From NCBI GenBank assembly GCA_015499985.1, contig JAAAUF010000035.1:1-64000 (forward strand): a DNA stretch of 64,000 bases. Direction: 5' to 3'. Shown here one piece after another: positions 22,536 to 33,895 of the stretch (position 1 is its first letter; each line of letters starts with the position of its first letter). This stretch comes from Haplosporangium gracile (lineage: Eukaryota > Mortierellomycota > Mortierellomycetes > Mortierellales > Mortierellaceae). Made by a program: the position numbers and the translations under genes. The notes beneath the pieces are model-generated. The model had not been told where the DNA came from. It saw only the letters and a list, made by a program, of their open reading frames with translations, and made no database searches.

Positions 22536-23529
22536 TGTGTATATAAATGTATGTATGTGTGTGCCACTGGCTGTGGTCGTTTCCTTGACTGGATTTCCCT
22601 TCGGCTGTTGCTGTATGATGCAAAAGGCTGGATGCTATACTGCCTCGGTTGTCGTTTATCCGTCCGATTGCTCCTATTTGTTGTCGGTTCCGTGTATGTT
22701 CAGTTGTCCTGAGGGAGTATGTAAAGGTTGCGAATAGGAGTGCAATTGAAAATCTTGGGCGGGCTGTCAGAAAGAAGAAGAAGAAAAGGGCAGAATGTGG
22801 CGTTGAGTTCCTTTTGGGTCTACAGAAATACGAAATGATGACGGCGACAGGAGGCAGTAAGAGGAGTTGGCAGCTGCTCAGCAATGAGATTGTATGCAAG
22901 GCAAACAAACGGCTATTGAACAGTATCCTCGATAAATAGGACGAAATAATGATAGACGCGTTGGCAGTGGAAAGTGTCATAGAATATTACTCGGCAGCCC
23001 AAGACAACACAACGGAGGACCCTATCCCTTCTCCCTCTCCCTCTCGCTTTTCTGGTCGAGTGACATGTCTGTGCCTCCTTTGCGCGGCTCGAGCCGAAGG
23101 TGGCATGGCGTCGAATTTGGGTATGCAGAGTGGCACATGCAAGGGTGAGGGGTATACCTTTTTGAAAGAATAGAGTCAGTAGATCAGAGGAGGAGGGACG
23201 CTTTGTTCCTGGTAGTGCTGTTCTCCTGTCGTGGGTCGAGTTGTCGCCCTAGACGCTGTTCAATGGTCTGTCTGTGGTTTAGGAGTCCTTTGGTTGGCAA
23301 AAGGGACGTACGGAAAGTTGGGAGTGGAAGGAAAAACCGTACACAAAAATTCGCATGCCAGAGTGCGCACAAAAGGACAAGCTTTTCTTTTCATCTAAGC
23401 CACATTCAACGAGCTTTTTTTAATTTTTTTGAGAGGGACAAGGAACAAAATGACATGATGAACGAACAATGGCAAAAGGAACAAAATACTGAAAGAAAGA
23501 CGACGACGAGACAAGGTATGAGGGACACA
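22536..23529. other. Promoter region of the FAR1-type gene and 3' flank of TUP1
   Basis: The minus-strand FAR1-type gene starts at 22535, so this is its upstream region and also the 3' side of TUP1. No supported ORF or RNA gene was seen. Confidence 0.5.
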
Positions 23530-26453
23530 CTAGTCCTGATGAGTCGGCTCGTAGCTCCACACACGCGCACGAGTATCGCCTGATCCAGTAGCAAAGTACG
23601 TTCCAGCAGGACTCATAGCAACCGAGATAACTAACATGACATGCACATGAACAGGTGGAACAGGGTGGTTAATAACACATTTTGCAACCTGTCAATCATG
23701 CACCAGAAGAGCAGTTGCAAAAAAAAACAAAAGCAAAACTCACCAGAATTCTTGTGACCTTGAAGCATAAACTGGACGTTTGCTGTGACGGGGTCCCAGA
23801 ATTGGACACCGCGGTCTTTGGAGCCAGACACAACCCACTTGCCGTCGGGTGACACTGCAACCGAGAGAACAAAGTCCTGTGAACATTTATCCATAGAAAA
23901 ACATAGGCGAAACAGAATGAAGTGAGTCTCATTTTCAGTATAGAACGGTAGATAGATGTCATATTCAAAACAACGTTTTTACCTTGTGTCCATTAAACAC
24001 TGTTTTGCAGGTGGTTCCACGAGATCCATGTCTGCCGCTGAGATCCAGCTCCCATGACCTCAATGTACGGTCCAAACTGCCAGAGACGAGGGTCTTTCCA
24101 TCAGGGGCAAATGCCACGCTGTAGACAGAATCCTTGTGGCCCTCAAGCTTTTCGAGGAGTTGACCGGTTTGAGTATCCCAAACGCGAACCATACGGTCGA
24201 GCGATCCTGCTGCGACAAGACGACCATCCGGTGAAATGGCCACTGAGGTCACACCAGCATCTTTCATATCCACATCACCGACAGTAAGAACGAACAAACA
24301 CTTGCCAGTTGCTGTGTCCCAAACACGAGCTGTCTGATCTCCTGATCCAGATACAATAATCCTTCCGTCCCTCGAAAAGTCCAAAGAGTAGATGTCCTGC
24401 TCGTGTCCCTTCAACACCATACGAATCTTCTTGCGACCAATCTCCCAGATCTAAAATCATCATTAAAAAGGTGATAAGCATTTAATTCCGGTAGTGGAAA
24501 AAAGAACACCGATGGCAATGTGAATTTGAGCACGACAGACGCGTAACATACTCTGATTTGCTTGTCCTCGGCACCAGTTGCAAGGTATTTGCCGTCAGGA
24601 CTAAAACAGACAGATCGGATGTAGAGATCATCCTTTCCTGCGGCATCATCGGCAAGAACGCTAGTAATATATAACACATGCAAGAATTGTGTTATTTCAC
24701 TGATAAATCAAAAGGAATGATCAGAACCCACACGCTTCAGTTGGTAGAACAATCAATTCTTACCACACAGTCTGACCCGTTTGAATGTCATAGATCTGGG
24801 CACTCCTATTGCATCCTGTGGCAAGGTATTTTCCTTCCGCGTCGAAGCGAACGCAGCAAACAACACTCGAATGCTCCATTGTGTGGACAAGATCCACCTT
24901 CAGTATCTGTGCAACCTTAGGATTGGAGCTATTTCGTCACATTCAAAACAGAGTATAATAAGAAGTCAGGCTTTCGATTGTGATATTGAAATGCGCATGA
25001 CCCAAGAGTCGACAAGAAAAAATGCAGGAAACTTACATGGCAAACCAGTCTGCACCCTCCCGCTTCAATTGAGGTGGCACATTGTCGGGATCGTCGCTCC
25101 AGTTTGATGAAGGGTTGTTACCTGTCCTGGCTGTGCGAACCACTGCTGTAGGCGTTGAAGGTCCTTGACCAGGCTTGCGCTTGTTAGACACAGGCGACGA
25201 CTGAGATTCTTCCTTGGCCTGAATGTAAGGACCACCCTGTTTAATTTTAGAGAAAAACAACGCGCCTTGTAAATATAACATATATGATCCTCTTTCTCCT
25301 TATGGCAGACAAGATACCAAGACGTGATGAATTGTTACCTTGCCAGGCTTGGTGGATGGCTTCGAGTTGGGTGGTGCAGGCGCATTGTACGAAGGACCCA
25401 TTCCTGGTGGTCCCTGTCCGTTTGAGTGAGGAGTGGGCGACATGTTGTAGCCGGGAGGCGGGATATCGCCCTCAGTTTTAAAACGGGGTCCTTCATTCTC
25501 AGTCTTGAAACGCTTTGGCTGAGGCTGACCCTGCTGAGGCGGCATTCCGTTACCTCCATTCATGTATGGCGAGTGAGGAGCTGGGCCACCCTGGGGCATG
25601 TTGGGGCCACCAGGGCCGCCGTAAGGGTGCTGCTGCTGCATATGCTGTGGGTGATGCTGCTGCTGTTGTTGGGCTTGCTGCATATGGTGCTGTGGACCTC
25701 CCTGTTGCTGTGGGCCTCCTTGCTGCTGTGGGGGCTGTTGGGGAGGGTGTTGTTGACCATGGGGCGGCTGCTGCGATGGGTCGACCATCTGAGGAGGGGC
25801 AATCAAACCCGGGCCTCCAGGGCCTCCACTGATAATCCCGCCAAAGAGGTTCGAGTGTCCTTGTCCAATGTTAGGAGGAGGGGGTTGGGCATGCTGGTGT
25901 GGGTGAGGGGGTTGCGCCGCTCCTCCCCGCTGTTCAACCTCCTGTCGTAACCTGACAACTTCCTCTTCCCAGCTAGTAAAAGCAAAGCAACAAACGAAAT
26001 CAATTGATTAGTTCCTTATCTGTTTTTTGTTTTTGTTTTTTCTCCTTGCTCCTTGTCCTCGTAGTTGAAATGAACAATCCTGCTGACACCTATCCTCGAT
26101 TGCCTTACATGTGGCACTGGTTTTTCATCGACTCGTGCTTCCTTTCGAGGTCGTAGAGCGTTCTCTTGAAGGCATCCATTTCCTGAATCTGACTGTTGAC
26201 TATTTTTTGAATGAGCAAGAATAACTGTTAATGCAATTATGATGTGTATTGATGAATGGTCGATACAGTCAACCAGATCAACGCTTTCAATTAATCGGTA
26301 CGTACTCTTGTGCTCGCACTCATCACGCTGGGCCTTGGCAACCATTGCCTCATGACTCAGACTCTCGAACTCCTGTTTAATAAGATCAAGCCACTCGGGC
26401 AAGCCAGAGGTGCGACCGGGGACCATCGGGCGATGGTTATATATTCCTGACAT
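23530..26453 (-). CDS. TUP1: Tup1 general transcriptional corepressor (WD40)
   Basis: Nine exons close exactly: 26453-26306, 26199-26109, 25972-25339, 25236-25037, 24928-24764, 24660-24552, 24450-23983, 23876-23744 and 23630-23530, giving 682 residues. The N-terminus ([20 protein letters not shown]) and following helix are the Tup1 tetramerisation/Ssn6-binding domain, about residues 1-100. Next is a Pro/Gln/Gly-rich linker with poly-Gln. WD40 repeats fill about 358-682: [118 protein letters not shown] and the last blade ending [12 protein letters not shown]. Tup1 with Ssn6/Cyc8 is recruited by DNA-bound repressors to silence genes, including glucose-repressed ones. Length and order match fungal Tup1. 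Confidence 0.96.
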
Positions 26454-27963
26454 TTAGGCGATTCCTGAAGTACGTTCTATGAGAGAAGAAAAAAAAATGA
26501 GGATGTAAATTCGTTAGTTATCAGTTTTTTCCTTTCGTGTCAATGGACCGCGAGGTCACGATCGTTTGGCGGCGCGGGAGGATCGTGGGTTCTAGGACGC
26601 GCAAAGGCGCACGCACGGGCAAAATTTTATCTCAGGATGACCGTGATGTGACAGAGGAGGAGAACAAAGAAAAAAAGGCATCCAAGCGGTTGAATGGGGA
26701 TAGTGTCCAAAATGTTGCTGTTGCTGTTTGTTTCGCAAGGGTCTGTGAATGTTGCTGCTTGTGCATCCATTCGATCGGGATAAAGAGAGAAAGAAAAGAG
26801 AGGAAAAGATGGGAGAAGGGCACAGGGGAGGAAAAGGAAGAGGAGGGGGAAGAGGGGAAGGGAAGGGAAGGGAAGGGAAGGGAAAGGAAGCAATATGCGG
26901 TATTGTGTTTTGTGAGATTGGGTTGTGGATGCGTCTGTGTGCGTGCGTATGAGGAAAGAGGGGCGGGACAAACAAAGTACAGCAATATGTTGTTGATAGT
27001 CAAATGTGCACGACAGAATAGAATAGGTAGGACCCACACCGCACAACACGCATACACAAGAAGGCCTAACCCCTGTTTTCTTTGTTTTTGTTGTAGGTGT
27101 TGGTGTTTTTTCTTTTTTTTTCGCCCTCTTTCTCTTCTGTTGTAAGATGTCGACGCAGGATCGAGATGAATCTGCAATGGAGGATGAGGGCATGTGTTAT
27201 GATTATTATTATTACTATTGTTGTTGTTGTTGTGATGGCTTACCTGTTCCAGTTGAAGGTGTGCTATTTGTTACTTTGTTGATGGAGAGTGTTGATTCCG
27301 AGTAAGGAGCAATGCAATAAGAGAACACAAGGGTCGTGAAGGGTGTCAATAGGACAAGACCGAAAGTGCTCACAAGTGATGATAAAGGCGCTGAAAAAGA
27401 AAGTCGAGTTCGTCAGATAGCGATAGATGCTGTTTGGTGTTCGAATGACGAGTTGATCGAGGCGATCCCTTTTTTCAGGAGAAAGGAGCGATGAGAAGGA
27501 AAGGAAAAAAAAGAATGGGGAGTGACGGAAGGAAGGGAAGGAGAGGATGACCGAGGGAAGGTTGATCGAGGGATAGGAAAGGCGAAAATAAAAAAAGAGA
27601 TGAAAAAAGGGGGGGGGGAAGAGATGATGGATGAAGAAGCAAGAAGAAAGACAAATACAAAAAATTCAGATGAACAAAATTCATTAAAAGACGTCGCTGG
27701 GGTCAGCACACAAAATTGCTCTCGACCGTCGATTTGATTTCCAAACGATGTGTGGCCTCGTAAAACCCCGAAAACTGACAATGTCAAGCGCACAGCCAAT
27801 CCGACAGCAGCATCATTGGATACACATCACCACCTCACATCAGCATGAAAATCAAGGGCAGCTAATGCCCACCAAGTCAACCCAAAGCATCTATGTCGCA
27901 AATAGCTATTTCTTTTTTTAAACGTCTAATGTTACAAATGTACAAAGTAAGATAGCAACCTGA
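26454..27963. other. TUP1 upstream region and 3' flank of the RING gene
   Basis: Plus-strand GA/GGGAA-rich DNA (about 26780-26890 and 27460-27620) typical of promoters and leaders here. No coding exon is supported. Confidence 0.5.
26864..26884. repeat. (GGGAA)n microsatellite
   Basis: Four clean GGGAA pentamers within a longer purine-rich stretch upstream of TUP1. Confidence 0.85.
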
Positions 27964-29925
27964 CTACCAGTAGATCCGCTGGCTGGACTCAATCTTGCTC
28001 GAACACACAACACACCGCTGGTACTTCTTGATGCAGTCGTCACACATCACCAGGTGGTAGCACGGAACATTCGCATGCAAAAACGTCCCCTTGCCGCACG
28101 ACCGACACAACAACGTGTTATTGTCCAGCCCATCCTGGCGCAGCTCCTTCACGTATGCTCCCAGTCTCTCAATTGACTCTTCCCAGTCCCTCAAACGCGT
28201 CTCCGACCGTTCCAACATCTTCTCGCTCCTCTCCCGCTCAGCCGCCAGCATCTTTGAACCGCGCAGACGTTGTATAAGCGGGCTGTACTCCCTCGGCTTC
28301 TCCAAAGGAAGATACAAATCCCTCATTTGCGCCACAGAAAGAGACCGAACGCCGACTACAGACCAAGTTGGGGCTGATCGAATCGACCGCTCCGTCTCAG
28401 CGCCATCATCATAGGTCTTCCTCTGTTCATGCTGACTGTGATCACGCCTGTCGCCCCATTGATCATACAAATTCTTCCTCGCTTCCTCCTGGGGCATGCT
28501 TCGTCGACGGCCTTGCCGATCCCCATTCCAATCGTTCATCTCCAAGAGGCAAATCGGTATAGGCAGCAACCGCATCTTGCGTTGAGAAAAGGCGTTTAGA
28601 CACCATTCTGTAGACCGACTCCAGTCAGGCTCTGATCCCTCATCGTCGTACTCTCCTTCAGCCTCATTTTCGTCGACTTCGATCCCAGAATCCTGCCGAC
28701 TGTCTCGCGACGTGTCATTATTAGCTGCCTTGTAGTCGAGTGAGGATGCGAGGGGTGCTGCTGGTAATGCTTCCTGACTGCCGCTGTCGTCCTTTTCTAT
28801 CCTGTGAGCCACTGTCAATCCAGTATCGTTAAGTGTCTTCAGACCAGACTCGTCTCGTCTATGCTGAATCTTTGCTGAAGGGAGCCTGACCTCCAACGAC
28901 ATGAACTGGATAGGAACTGACTTTTTCCGAACGGCCCACTTTGCCGAGCTCAGTACCCGACTGCAGCCATGCTGTACGTCCTGGAATCGCAACGCGCACA
29001 CATAGTTCATCTGCGGTCCTTGTCCATTGTACAGGTACGACAGTCTCATCGGATTCCCACAGAAACAATTAGGTACGGTCACACCTCCTGCCCGTGGCGG
29101 ATCTCGATCAACGATCCCCTGTTCCCAGGCGGTCCACTGCGCCACTGTCGTCATCTGGGCCTTGCACCCGTCCTTCCGAGCTTGTCGAATAAATCCGCCA
29201 TGAAGATATGAGTGTCGGAGAATGAGCTGATGGTGTCCCTCCGCAAAGGCTTGATCCCGTTTCAAACCTTGAGCGCGGTTAAAAGAGCTTGCTCCTCCTG
29301 CTCCACCTCCTGTCGCGCTCTCCGCATGGCAGAGTTGGACCTGGAAGCTTTCCCATGTACTGGCATGTACATGGAACCCACAGACGCCGATAGGCCCGAC
29401 AGGCCGTAGTTTAGAAGGAGGCGGAGGCGGCACTGGAATTGCATGCTGTGATTGTTGGTGTATTTGGTGTAGTTGTGGTTGCGCGTTGATATTATGGTGA
29501 GTGTTACTCTTGATGTCACTATTGTTGCTGACGTTGGTACTGTCCTTGGGACCGTGTTTGGACAAGCTTGGGGACCGGGGGCCAAGTGTCTTGCCGAATG
29601 AGGTCAGGATAGAAGTAATGTCCTGAATGGCAGCCTTGGTCGCTGGGGGACGGTCGGGCGGTTTTGATTCCTTCCTCATGTCGGCGAGTCGGTGAGGCGA
29701 GCCTGGCTGTGTTGAGGCAAAGGCGAAATGACCCCCGGCCAAGATTCGGCCATTGCTGTCCTTTTCGTTGACTGGTTGTGAATTGTCGAGTGGCGGTTGT
29801 GGTGGGTTGATGAGGTTTGCTTGGCACTTATAGACGGCCCCCTGACATTCACGTTTGAGGAGCGTGGGGAGTGAGCAAAAGCAATGCGGAGGAGGTGGAG
29901 TATTATGAGGTGCTTCTAATCTCAT
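27964..29925 (-). CDS. RING-type zinc finger protein with two N-terminal Cys-rich modules
   Basis: One uninterrupted exon of 653 residues from ATG 29925, the first ATG; the open frame upstream has only a TTG. The C-terminus is a RING of C3HC4 order: CRSC, then 11 residues, C-Y-H, three residues, CDDC, six residues, CVVC. It is followed by SSKIESSQRIYW, like IAP/MGRN-type RINGs that end in a hydrophobic tail. A helix precedes it (RERSEKMLERSETRLRDWEE). The N-terminal half has two spaced Cys/His-rich modules, one starting CFCSLPTLLKRECQGAVYKC with CGFHVH later, and one reading NCFCGNPMRLSYLYNGQGPQ with MNYVCALRF and HGCSRVL following. Both resemble GRF-like zinc motifs (CxCG...Y.C...GC.R). Predicted E3 ubiquitin ligase; substrate unknown. 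Single-exon structure is unusual in this window. Confidence 0.8.
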   Translation of the reverse strand: MRLEAPHNTPPPPHCFCSLPTLLKRECQGAVYKCQANLINPPQPPLDNSQPVNEKDSNGRILAGGHFAFASTQPGSPHRLADMRKESKPPDRPPATKAAIQDITSILTSFGKTLGPRSPSLSKHGPKDSTNVSNNSDIKSNTHHNINAQPQLHQIHQQSQHAIPVPPPPPSKLRPVGPIGVCGFHVHASTWESFQVQLCHAESATGGGAGGASSFNRAQGLKRDQAFAEGHHQLILRHSYLHGGFIRQARKDGCKAQMTTVAQWTAWEQGIVDRDPPRAGGVTVPNCFCGNPMRLSYLYNGQGPQMNYVCALRFQDVQHGCSRVLSSAKWAVRKKSVPIQFMSLEVRLPSAKIQHRRDESGLKTLNDTGLTVAHRIEKDDSGSQEALPAAPLASSLDYKAANNDTSRDSRQDSGIEVDENEAEGEYDDEGSEPDWSRSTEWCLNAFSQRKMRLLPIPICLLEMNDWNGDRQGRRRSMPQEEARKNLYDQWGDRRDHSQHEQRKTYDDGAETERSIRSAPTWSVVGVRSLSVAQMRDLYLPLEKPREYSPLIQRLRGSKMLAAERERSEKMLERSETRLRDWEESIERLGAYVKELRQDGLDNNTLLCRSCGKGTFLHANVPCYHLVMCDDCIKKYQRCVVCSSKIESSQRIYW

Positions 29926-30033
29926 CTGTGTGCTGGCCAGTGCGATGTGATAAGTGAGAGAGAGTATGAGAGAACAAGAAAGAAAAAAAGCCAAGGCGTC
30001 GAGATTTTTTTTGGATTTGTATTTAAGACTTGC

Positions 30034-31533
30034 CTAGGCTACGTACACCTGTGGCTCACGCTCGTCCTCTGCATATTCAGGCAGGTGGCGGTATGCACGC
30101 CCACGGCGACTGCCTAGCAGACGCTCCTCATCATCCCCACCGTCCTCGTCTTCGCTGTCCTCGTATTCTTCACTATCGTTATTGTAGTCGTGTGCAGAGT
30201 AGTGAGGTAGGTCCTCGTCCTCCTCTTCTGCAAGCAACGGTATGCGTGAGTTTTCGTACTCGAGCTGCTTTTCGCTCTGGAAGTAGGGTGATTCCTCGTC
30301 GATTTTGATGTTGTCTTCATCCTCCGAATCCTCCTGATCGAGCACTGCCAGGTGTTTGAACAGTACCGACAGCAACAACACACCCGTCAACTATTTGAGT
30401 TGGAGTGGGATCAGTGCCAATTGGGTTAGGCCCCCTTCTTTTGCTTTGTTTGTTTTTGTTCACATACCCCTCGACTCATCTCATCACGCGCACAGAAAAT
30501 CCCACACAAATACAGCAATAACAACAACCAACGAGCACACGCGACTCCAAAAACAAAACTTGCCTGGATCATCCGAATACAAAGAATGAGGTATCCCATC
30601 CGCTGAAGTCGCTTTCCAAATCGTAGGTTCAAGATCTCGGCACAAGGAGCAAGGTAGTCTTCCATGCTTGGAGGCATTGCCACCGCCCTGTCGCCTCGAC
30701 TGTAAAATCCCTGGCAACGAGACTATTGGCATGGAGAAAAAATAATCCCGAGATGAGTATCCATGTCAATTTAAACGTAATGAGGATCATATCTTTGCAC
30801 TAGGAATCGCTCCTTCCCTTTTTAAGCTTTTTTTTTGTTGCATACCTCGATTTGAAGGTCATGGATAAGGGACTTGTCAGTCAGATATGCCTTGTCCCAA
30901 GACTTTTCCAGCGCCTCATGAACCCAGTGTGCTCCTGACATGAATCCCACGACCGCATATCCGACCTGAACAGCAATAAAGCACATTACAAGCCCGAAGT
31001 ACTATTTCGCAAAATACAAAGGCAAAAATGAAAAAAAGAAGAATGTTAGTCATGCATTTCTCGGGGAGAAAAAGGGGGAGGTCTCAAAAAACAACGTCTT
31101 CGTCATCGCTTTACCAAGTTCATAAGCCGCCTGCAACCCTTGGCAACACCGAGAAGGCCCATCACAGAGACGAGTACAACGCCAATGCCCATGATATCGA
31201 CGCCGATAGACAGCGTTGGCGTCAGTGTAATCCCGTGGCGCATCGAGTCTGGTTGTTGGTTCTGAGTCTTGAGGATCTGGATCAGTAACACCGAGGCCGG
31301 AATCTAAAAATGAAAGAAAACAGCGATCCGTCGGCGAAGCAAAAAAAAGATACCGTGGAGAGAGAAGTTATTACGACAATGTTCTACATTAATACGTTGG
31401 CTCTTTTTTCTGTGTTTTCTATGAAGTGGATGGGCTGTTTATCCGGCGTATGTACTTTTTTCGTTATTTTGTGTGGAGGTCTGAATGGGAAAAGTGAGGA
31501 CCAAAGGAATGAAAGAATGAGAAGAATGAGGGG

Positions 31534-31576
<43 letters not shown>

Positions 31577-32249
31577 TTGTGTTTGTGGCGAGGAGTGGAA
31601 CCGTGAAAAATGTAAGTTTACAAATGAGAGGAAAAAGGGGGGAGTGTTGCGAGAAGAGAGAGCGAGAGCGAGAACGAGGGAAAAGAGGGAAACAAAGGGT
31701 GTGCTATACCCTTTTGTTCTTATGTGTTGTCACAATGATCCCCTCTTTGCTTTTTTCTTTCTTTGGTACACTCCTGCCCCCAGATCTGATCGTGGTCCAA
31801 GCTCACAGGCGCGCAAAGAGGCAAAAGAGGAGAGAAGAAATCAATATATCACCGCCTCCTTGATATGGTGGCCCCTCTTCTTGCTCTCAGTCAAGCCCTC
31901 CTTCACAAAATAAAAGGAAAGAAGTCGCTCTGTAGCAATTCTTTGAACTCCCCATTGACGCTGATAGCTCTCGCAACAATGGCTTGAAAGGGAGTTGAGA
32001 AACATGGCTTCCGTACATCTCAGATCCGACAATACTAAAAGCGACTCCCTCTCAATCTGTGATACAACACTCAGCATGAAGGTAGAAACGGGAGGGTGTT
32101 GATAAACTTGCCATGGTTGCGACAAAGATCAACGGAGCGAGGCACCACTGCAATGTCCGTGATGGTGAATTGTACAACTCCTCCTGTCGTGCTCTCTCTG
32201 TCGTCTCGCTAGTGTATTCGAGCAACAGCGGTCGACACTTTTCGCTCAT
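30034..32249 (-). CDS. Tetraspanin-like four-pass membrane protein with acidic tail
   Basis: Model: 32249-32108, 32034-31853, 31303-31115, 30965-30846, 30722-30564 and 30390-30034, all phases closing, 382 residues. The last four exons are well supported; exon 2 ends at a weak donor (GTGATA) and is less certain. Membrane segments: CLAPLIFVATMAIL, VDIMGIGVVLVSVMGLLGVA, a weaker one at VGYAVVGFMSGAHWV, and LILCIRMIQLTGVLLLSVLF. The loop between the third and fourth (SWDKAYLTDKSLIHDLQIE, SRCQGFYSRGDRAV, YLAPCAEILN) follows the order of fungal tetraspanins, but the usual CCG is replaced by RCQG. The C-terminal tail is strongly acidic (EEEDEDLPHYS, SEDEDGGDDEER). The intron between the last two exons begins GCAAGT, a GC-AG intron. 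Predicted plasma-membrane or endosomal organiser. Confidence 0.72.
31538..31574. repeat. (GA)n microsatellite
   Basis: About eighteen GA units inside the long intron of the tetraspanin-like gene. Confidence 0.95.
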
Positions 32250-33100
32250 TCCTTTGTGAGTTGTGGTTGTTGTTGTGGTTGTTGTGGTTGTTGTGATGGT
32301 GGTATACATAACGGACGTGAGTGAATGAGTGAAAGTATGTTGATTGAAATTCAAAATTGGAAGAGATAGCGAGGAGGGAGAGAGAGAGGGAGGACACTCG
32401 TCGGTATAATGTCCGGTCTGTTTGAGTGGTCGAGGGTGCGGGGGTATAATGAGAAAAGAATGGCGAGTACAAAGTGAATTAATAAAGAGGAAAAAAGAAA
32501 CAAAGAAAAGAAAGAAAAAAAAGAAAAGAATAAGAAAGAAGGCTGATCATAGTCAACAGCCCATACTTTAAATACATGCAGTGCTATTGTAGAGCACAAA
32601 AAAGTCAGCAATTGGCGTATGATATGGTATGCAAGTGAGTAAAAACGCCCAGCAGTACTACCATTCAAGTCAGGAATGGAATAGCTCAGAAAAATAAATT
32701 CAAGCAACAATTTTGCGCCTCACAACACTTGCATTGTCCTCTTGGTGTAAAATTGATTGAGACTACAAACAGCCCATCTAAAAGAGGGGATCCTGATTCC
32801 AGTCGGGTGCAACGCATAACACGGGAGCCGGTATTAATTCTCACCGTCCTGAAGAGCAAGAAGAGAAGAAGGAACAATGGACACTTGGTTTTATTTCGTG
32901 GCAAAATATGAAGAGATAAATATCGATTCTTTCTTCTGGTCAAAATTGGAACGGGGACAAGGATGGACAATGAAGATGCTTTTCGTTTGTCTGTTTGCCT
33001 GTCGAAAAAGATATCCATGGGATAGAATCGAATATCGGTCATTTGTCATTATTTGGGTCTGGAATGTCATTCTGCTTAAAAAGTATCTTCCTTCTCTTTC
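32250..33100. other. Upstream region of the tetraspanin-like gene
   Basis: Contains a GTT/GTG-rich microsatellite just upstream of the start (about 32255-32300) and A-rich DNA. No supported coding exon. Confidence 0.5.
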
Positions 33101-33826
33101 TCATGGTATTTGTAAGGGAGGAGAATTATGATAACTTCGAGTGTTGTCTGTTTGCATCGTGCAAGGGATTGAATGAAGAGAGGATTTGATGTTTATTTTG
33201 GCGAGAAAAAAACCCCCAGCTGTCTTAATAAAGTCCCAGTCACCCTTGGGATCCAAATCCTTGTGTTGAGCAGTGAGCGAATCCGCTTTCTTAAAGACCT
33301 TGTCCATGACGACGTACGGGTTGGCTCGTTCTACTTCGTCTTTTAATAATGCCTCGACCTTCCAGCCACTCATGCAACCTCTCAAATAGTCCCAAACCGG
33401 ACCACCTGGCTCTTCAGGCGGCGGCAGGTCGTCGACCGAGTCCAGTTCAAGTTCGTAGGCTACACTCTCCTTCATCTGGTCATTCCTAATAAACAACTTA
33501 CGATTTTAGACGCAAGGATTGCAAATGGCTTGGTGGCCCAGCCTCCGAGCTTTAGGTAGCCGTTGTCCAGATGGTCTTCGCCTTCTTTTTTTACTAGAGA
33601 ACGTCAAGTAGATGTTTATCCTTGGGGGGATTTTTGGCTTTCGAGGTGAAGAATGGAAAGGACGGGCGTCTGATCTGTCCATGCGCACAGACAAACTGGA
33701 ACCCGCGTATTTGCAAATCCTTGCCATCTTACAATCGGGAAAGGTGTTCCAATAACAGAGTGTATTCTCTAACTCCACGCAACAGCCGTGTACGCCCTGC
33801 ACGGCTTTCCTATTCTTGTCTCCCAT
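33101..33826 (-). CDS. Unrecognised small protein, head-to-head with the golgin gene
   Basis: Exon 1, 33826-33733 (MGDKNRKAVQGVHGCCVELE to NTFPD), ends at GTAAGA and joins in phase to exon 2, 33593-33502 (KKEGEDHLDNGYLKLGGWAT to ILASKI), which ends at a perfect GTAAGT. The third coding block (ELELDSVDDLPPPEEPGG, YLRGCMSGWKVEALL, DKVFKKADSLTAQHKDL, DFIKTAGGFF) is in another frame. The frame is restored only if 26, 32 or 35 nt after GTAAGT are removed. That is an exceptionally short intron, or else a frameshift. The predicted product is about 183-186 residues, globular, without signal or membrane segment. I do not recognise the family. The stop used is at 33101-33103; translation could also end earlier through another splice. 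Either a real gene with an ultrashort intron or a recently damaged one. Confidence 0.5.
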
Positions 33827-33895
33827 CCCTCTTGTCCTTTCTCATCTTCAACGCTCATTTCATACTTCATCGTCACTTGGAGTCTTCCCCCTCCC
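33827..33895. promoter_or_regulatory. Bidirectional promoter/leader between divergent ATGs
   Basis: Only 69 bp separate the two opposing start codons. It is pyrimidine-rich on the plus strand (CATCCCTCTTGTCC...CTTCCCCCTCCC) with no TATA box, so the transcripts must start close together or overlap. Confidence 0.5.

Noticed and set aside
29926..29994. N-terminal extension of the RING protein looking like a signal peptide (MAFFLSCSLILSLTYHIALA)
   Set aside because: It starts from TTG, not ATG. The first ATG at 29925 directly precedes the Cys-rich module.
33486..33501. A 16-nt intron GTAAGT...TTATTAG
   Set aside because: Has donor and acceptor motifs, but removal leads straight to a stop codon, so only the 26, 32 or 35-nt alternatives keep the frame.
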